64,000 bases of DNA. It comes from Ignavibacteriales bacterium. Its GTDB lineage: Bacteria; Bacteroidota; Ignavibacteria; Ignavibacteriales; Melioribacteraceae. The notes beneath the pieces were generated by a model, which was given only the letters and a program-made list of their open reading frames with translations, searched no databases and was not told where the DNA came from. The stretch lies in assembly GCA_026390795.1 (NCBI GenBank), contig JAPLFG010000003.1, positions 1,364,001 through 1,428,000 on the forward strand, written 5' to 3'. Position 1 is the stretch's first letter. Every line of letters begins with the position of its first letter. The translations under genes and the position numbers were made by a program. This document shows, piece after piece, positions 60,262 to 64,000 of the stretch.

Positions 60262-61617
60262 ATGAAAAAAGTTCTTGCAATACTTTTTATTCTGTGCGCG
60301 GTTGCCTCTGCACAGAATCAAATTAAGGTACCTTACACGCGTTATGTGCTTCCAAACGGTTTGAATGTAATTTTACATGAAGATCATACGACGCCAACTA
60401 TTACCGTAAATACATGGTTTCATGTTGGTTCGGCATATGAAAAGCCGGGACGTACAGGATTTGCTCATCTATTTGAACATTTGATGTTCATGGGCTCTGG
60501 TCATGTGCCGGATGGGCAATTTGATAAACTTCTTGAATCTGCCGGCGGAGAAAATAACGCATCAACAAACGAGGATAGAACAAATTATTTTGAAGATATT
60601 CCTTCTAATGCACTCGAACTTGCGTTGTATCTTGATTCCGATAGAATGGGTTTTCTCGTTGATGCGATGACACCTCAAAGCGTTGACGCGCAAAGAGCTG
60701 TTGTGAAGAATGAAAGACGACAGAGTTATGAGAACCGTCCGTACGGATTATCGGAAGAAACAATTTTGAAAAATCTTTATCCACCAACACACCCTTACAG
60801 CTGGCCGGTCATCGGTTCAATGACAGATCTTAGCGCGGCGACTTATGACGATGTTGTAGAATTTTTCAGAACTTATTATGTACCGAATAATGCATCACTT
60901 GTAATAGCCGGGGATATCAATCCAAAAGAAACATTAAAACTTGTTGAAAAATGGTTCAATGGAATTCCTTCTGGAAAACCGGTTCCCCCGCAGAATCCAG
61001 CAGAAGTAAAATTAAATGAAGAAAAGATTGTGGTTTTGGAAGACCGTGTACAGTTGCCTCGTCTTTATATGGCCTGGATTACACCTAAAATGTATGCCCC
61101 GGGCGATGCCGAATTGGATGTTCTCGCAAGTATTTTGACAGATGGAAAAAATTCGCGTTTGTATCAGAAACTTGTTTATGAAATGCAAATTGCACAGGAT
61201 GTTAGAGCTTTTCAAAGTTCAGGCAAACTTTCATCGCAATTTGAATTGGTTGCAACTGCCCGCTCAGGACACACACTCGAAGAATTGAAAAATGTTATTC
61301 AGTCGGAAATTGATAAAATAAAAAATGAAGCACCTAAAGAGAGAGAATTACAACGAGTAGTAAATCAAGTTGAAGCTTCTTTTCTGGATAGACTAGAAAG
61401 CCCGGCACAAAAAGCGGATATGCTCAATTCATTTTTCTATTTTACCAACAATCCTGATTATGCAAACGAAAACCTTTCACGCTATAAGGCTTTAAGCGTT
61501 GATGATATTCAAACAGCCGCACAAATTTATTTGCCTGATAATGGGCGTGTAATTCTAAGCATCGTTCCTAAAGGTAAAACCGATTTAGCCGTTCAACCCA
61601 AAGCGGAGGGTAAATAA
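60262..61617 (+). CDS. M16 zinc peptidase, catalytic subunit
   Basis: 451 aa with signal peptide (MKKVLAILFILCAVASAQ). Inverted zinc motif HxxEH: HLFEH at 69-73 in GFAHLFEHLMFMGS. The third ligand Glu is in VVKNERRQ (about 150). Second M16 lobe from about 190 (YYVPNNASLVIAGDI). AAAAGGAG precedes the ATG. It is followed by a non-catalytic M16 gene after 1 nt, so the two should form a heterodimeric periplasmic peptidase. Confidence 0.93.
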   Translation: MKKVLAILFILCAVASAQNQIKVPYTRYVLPNGLNVILHEDHTTPTITVNTWFHVGSAYEKPGRTGFAHLFEHLMFMGSGHVPDGQFDKLLESAGGENNASTNEDRTNYFEDIPSNALELALYLDSDRMGFLVDAMTPQSVDAQRAVVKNERRQSYENRPYGLSEETILKNLYPPTHPYSWPVIGSMTDLSAATYDDVVEFFRTYYVPNNASLVIAGDINPKETLKLVEKWFNGIPSGKPVPPQNPAEVKLNEEKIVVLEDRVQLPRLYMAWITPKMYAPGDAELDVLASILTDGKNSRLYQKLVYEMQIAQDVRAFQSSGKLSSQFELVATARSGHTLEELKNVIQSEIDKIKNEAPKERELQRVVNQVEASFLDRLESPAQKADMLNSFFYFTNNPDYANENLSRYKALSVDDIQTAAQIYLPDNGRVILSIVPKGKTDLAVQPKAEGK

Positions 61618-61618
61618 T

Positions 61619-63070
61619 ATGAAAAAGATCTTTTTATTATCGATAAATCTAATAATTATTTCTGCTTTTTGTTTTTCTCTTTATGCACAAACTCCTGATA
61701 GAACAAAACCACCGCAATTACCGGCACCTAAAAAACTAAATCTACCGGCAATTCAACAATTCACACTTTCGAATGGATTGAAAGTTGTGTTGATGGAAAA
61801 ACATGAAGTCCCGCTCATTCAGTTAAACGTGACCGTTAAAGCAGGAAGTGTTAACGACCCGGAAAACAAAATTGGTCTTGCCTGGCTAACTTTTAACATG
61901 CTTGCGGATGGTGCAGCAGGAAAAACATCTCTTGAGTTATCTGATGCAATTGATTTTCTCGGTGCGAGAATTTCTGCTAACGCCTCGTTTCATTCGGGAA
62001 CCGTTTCTCTTCATTCCCCGCTTTCTAAATTTGATGACGCGTTAAAAATTATGAGTGATATTGTATTGCGCCCCGATTTTCCTCAGAAGGAATTAGATAG
62101 AAAGAAAAAAGACCGGTTGACATTGCTTATGCAAGCGCACGATCAGCCGACGGCAATAGCAAGCGCGGCTTTCAATCAAATTCTTTTTGGTAAAGAACAT
62201 CCTTATGGAAGAATAACAAGTGAAAAAGAAATCAGAAGTTATTCTACGGATGATTTGAAAAACTTTTACAAAAAATATTTTGTAGCCAATAACGCGGTTG
62301 TAATTGCTGTAGGCGACATTAAAAAAGAAGATCTCAAGAAAAAACTAGAGTCGGCTTTTGGTAAATGGCAAAAAGGAAGCGTTAAAGAAACCAAAGTCAA
62401 AGAACCAACTCAAATAGCAAATCGAATTGTTTATCTTATTGATAAACCTGGCGCAGCACAGTCGGTTATCAATATCGGCAGAATAGGCGCCGCACGTTTA
62501 ACAAACGATTACAATTCAATTGTTGTAATGAATACTCTTCTCGGCGGTTCATTTACATCACGCCTAAATCAAAACTTGCGTGAAAAAAATGGATATACAT
62601 ACGGTGCGAATTCAAGATTTTTCTTTAGACCGGTTCCGGGAAGTTTTATCGCTACCTCATCGGTTCAAACCGCCGTTACAGATAAAGCTCTCACGGAATT
62701 TTTTAATGAGCTGAATGGAATACGCGAACCGTTAACCGACCCAGATTTAAACCGCGCAAAGAATTTAGTTGCTCTTAGTTATCCCGGAAATTTTCAATCG
62801 GTTTCAGAAATTGCCGGACAGCTTGAAGAAAAAGTTTTATACAATTTACCGGAAAATTATTTTGGAGAATTCATATCGAAAATATTAAGCTTAACCGGCA
62901 AAGATGTGAACGATGCGGCTGTGAAATATATTGTTCCGGACCAGATGATAGTTGTGGTCGTTGGAGATAAAGCCAAAATCGAAGATGGAATAAAAAAACT
63001 AAATCTCGGAGAAATAAAAAATCTTTCCATTGACGACGTTCTGGGAGAAGTTCCGAAGCTTGATAAATAG
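61619..63070 (+). CDS. M16 peptidase family, non-catalytic subunit
   Basis: 483 aa with signal peptide (to about residue 23). Where the partner has HLFEH this protein has WLTFN (89-93), so the zinc site is lost. The R/Y pair of the second subunit (NLREKNGYTYGANS) is intact, as expected for the subunit that completes the active site. It starts 1 nt after the stop of the catalytic gene. Confidence 0.93.
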   Translation: MKKIFLLSINLIIISAFCFSLYAQTPDRTKPPQLPAPKKLNLPAIQQFTLSNGLKVVLMEKHEVPLIQLNVTVKAGSVNDPENKIGLAWLTFNMLADGAAGKTSLELSDAIDFLGARISANASFHSGTVSLHSPLSKFDDALKIMSDIVLRPDFPQKELDRKKKDRLTLLMQAHDQPTAIASAAFNQILFGKEHPYGRITSEKEIRSYSTDDLKNFYKKYFVANNAVVIAVGDIKKEDLKKKLESAFGKWQKGSVKETKVKEPTQIANRIVYLIDKPGAAQSVINIGRIGAARLTNDYNSIVVMNTLLGGSFTSRLNQNLREKNGYTYGANSRFFFRPVPGSFIATSSVQTAVTDKALTEFFNELNGIREPLTDPDLNRAKNLVALSYPGNFQSVSEIAGQLEEKVLYNLPENYFGEFISKILSLTGKDVNDAAVKYIVPDQMIVVVVGDKAKIEDGIKKLNLGEIKNLSIDDVLGEVPKLDK

Positions 63071-63086
63071 AAAACATTTTTTTGTT

Positions 63087-63112
63087 AAACCCGCATTTTT
63101 TTATGCGGGTTT
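63087..63112 (+). terminator. Intrinsic terminator of the M16 operon
   Basis: AAACCCGCAT (63087-63096) and ATGCGGGTTT (63103-63112), 6-nt loop, then TCTTTTTATAAA. It lies 17 nt past the stop. Confidence 0.85.
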
Positions 63113-63139
63113 TCTTTTTATAAATTAAGAGGAATAGAG

Positions 63140-64000
63140 ATGAAGAATTTATTTTACGGTATGTTTATGTTCTTGACGGCTTTCTTTTTTGCGTTAGACA
63201 AAAGCATCAATGCACAAGAGGCTCAGAAAAAAGACGAGAAACAGTTCACAAGCTTGTGGGAAGGAAAACTAAAAATATCCACAGTCTCACTACGACTAGT
63301 TTTAAAAACATTCAATAATGAAGACGGATCACTTGGTGCCTATATTGATAGCCCCGATCAGGGTGCAAAAAATATTCCCGTCACAACTATTACGTTGACG
63401 GAAGACAGTCTAAAGTTTGCAGTTCAATCTATCGGTGCTTCTTACATTGGAAAAATTTATAAAGACAGTTTGTTGATAAAAGGAACATTTAAGCAGGGAG
63501 CGCTATCATTACCCTTTGAACTAAAAAAAATTGATAAGCTCACGGAAATAAAACGCCCTCAAGAACCGAAGAAACCGTATCCTTATAATGATGAAGAAGT
63601 CACATTCGAGAATAAATCTGCAAACATCACTCTTACGGGTTCATTTACTTTTCCTAAAGGAGAAGGAAAATTTCCAGCAGTTGTATTAGTTACTGGTTCC
63701 GGTCCTCAGGACCGAGATGAAACACTTGGCGGCGGGATTAATCACAAACCGTTTCTAGTTCTGTCGGATTATTTAACCAACAACGGAATCGCTGTTCTGC
63801 GTTATGATGATAGAGGCATTGGTAAATCGAAAGGAAATTTTGCAACAGCAACAACATTGGATTTTGCAACCGATGCACAGGCGGCGGTTGAATATTTAAA
63901 AACAAGGAAGGAAGTTGATGATAAAAAAATCGGAGTTGCCGGGCATAGCGAAGGTGGATTAATCGCGCCAATGGTTGCGGTGAATTCACACGATGTTAGC
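63140..64000 (+). CDS. Alpha/beta hydrolase (acyl peptidase-like), truncated by window end
   Basis: 287 codons visible, open to the window edge. AGAGGAATAGAG precedes the ATG. Signal peptide (MKNLFYGMFMFLTAFFFALDKSINAQ). N-terminal beta domain of ~130 residues (SLWEGKLKI ... GTFKQGALSLPFELKK), then an alpha/beta hydrolase fold: GSGPQDRDE oxyanion region, LRYDDRGIGKSKG, and nucleophile elbow GHSEGG. Asp and His of the triad lie outside the window. Secreted serine hydrolase or peptidase; substrate unknown. Confidence 0.88.
   Translation, partial: MKNLFYGMFMFLTAFFFALDKSINAQEAQKKDEKQFTSLWEGKLKISTVSLRLVLKTFNNEDGSLGAYIDSPDQGAKNIPVTTITLTEDSLKFAVQSIGASYIGKIYKDSLLIKGTFKQGALSLPFELKKIDKLTEIKRPQEPKKPYPYNDEEVTFENKSANITLTGSFTFPKGEGKFPAVVLVTGSGPQDRDETLGGGINHKPFLVLSDYLTNNGIAVLRYDDRGIGKSKGNFATATTLDFATDAQAAVEYLKTRKEVDDKKIGVAGHSEGGLIAPMVAVNSHDVS

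Noticed and set aside
1-64000. tRNA, rRNA or riboswitch genes
   Set aside because: None recognised by eye on either strand; a covariance-model scan would be needed to exclude small RNAs.

Overview
The window looks like chromosomal DNA of an AT-rich member of the Ignavibacteria or a close relative in the Bacteroidetes/Chlorobi group. Three things support this. Six large exported proteins end in the QNYPNPFNP-type type IX secretion (T9SS) sorting domain. Several promoters match the Bacteroidetes -33/-7 consensus (TTTG, 19-20 bp, TAnnTTTG). The gene content fits too: TonB-dependent receptor, DUF5916 and DUF4252 proteins, patatin-BamA fusion. No rRNA, tRNA, CRISPR array, prophage or transposase was recognised.

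Layout. 0.2-8.7 kb: asparaginase, a HEGGH membrane protein, a T9SS beta-propeller protein, a membrane/spermidine-synthase/TPR fusion, an NhaD-like antiporter, MscL and a GroES-like protein. 8.8-17.7 kb: methyltransferases flanking an export operon (TetR, TolC, membrane fusion lipoprotein, two ABC ATPases, two ABC-2 permeases) that has been invaded by palindromic repeats and a GIY-YIG nuclease gene. 17.9-28.2 kb: a giant T9SS propeller protein, a DUF5916 barrel, an ECF sigma/anti-sigma/DUF4252 operon, a VOC protein and a small PD-(D/E)xK-like nuclease pair. 28.2-33.7 kb: patatin-BamA, then yidC-yidD-rnpA-rpmH. 34.2-49.8 kb: a 1689-residue thioester-containing T9SS surface protein, an RlmD-like methyltransferase, secreted phospholipase C-like and endonuclease I proteins, another T9SS protein and a TonB-dependent receptor. 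50-52.1 kb: SCO1 and PCu(A)C copper-delivery genes and a ParE/Phd module in a repeat-rich stretch. 52.2-64 kb: a 5'-nucleotidase, an SPFH operon with a degenerate GIY-YIG gene, cold-shock protein, a TrpF-like protein without its catalytic Cys, an NmrA-like protein, a paired M16 protease operon and a truncated alpha/beta hydrolase.

The most unusual layer is repetitive DNA. (i) A family of palindromic GTCATTGCGA...TCGCAATGAC elements is present; one lies in frame inside the signal peptide of the export lipoprotein, and two arms bracket the GIY-YIG gene. (ii) A ~155-160 bp multi-hairpin element occurs twice in opposite orientation. (iii) Four different heptanucleotide tandem repeats occur; three of them are inside coding sequences, resembling the STRR repeats known from heterocystous cyanobacteria. 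The GIY-YIG/palindrome unit is my best candidate for an undescribed mobile system.

Functionally, many genes serve the cell surface: exported enzymes that release phosphate and nucleosides, the receptor that may take up products, T9SS adhesin-like proteins, and YidC plus patatin-BamA for envelope biogenesis. Functions are inferred from motifs visible in the translated sequence; no database search was run.
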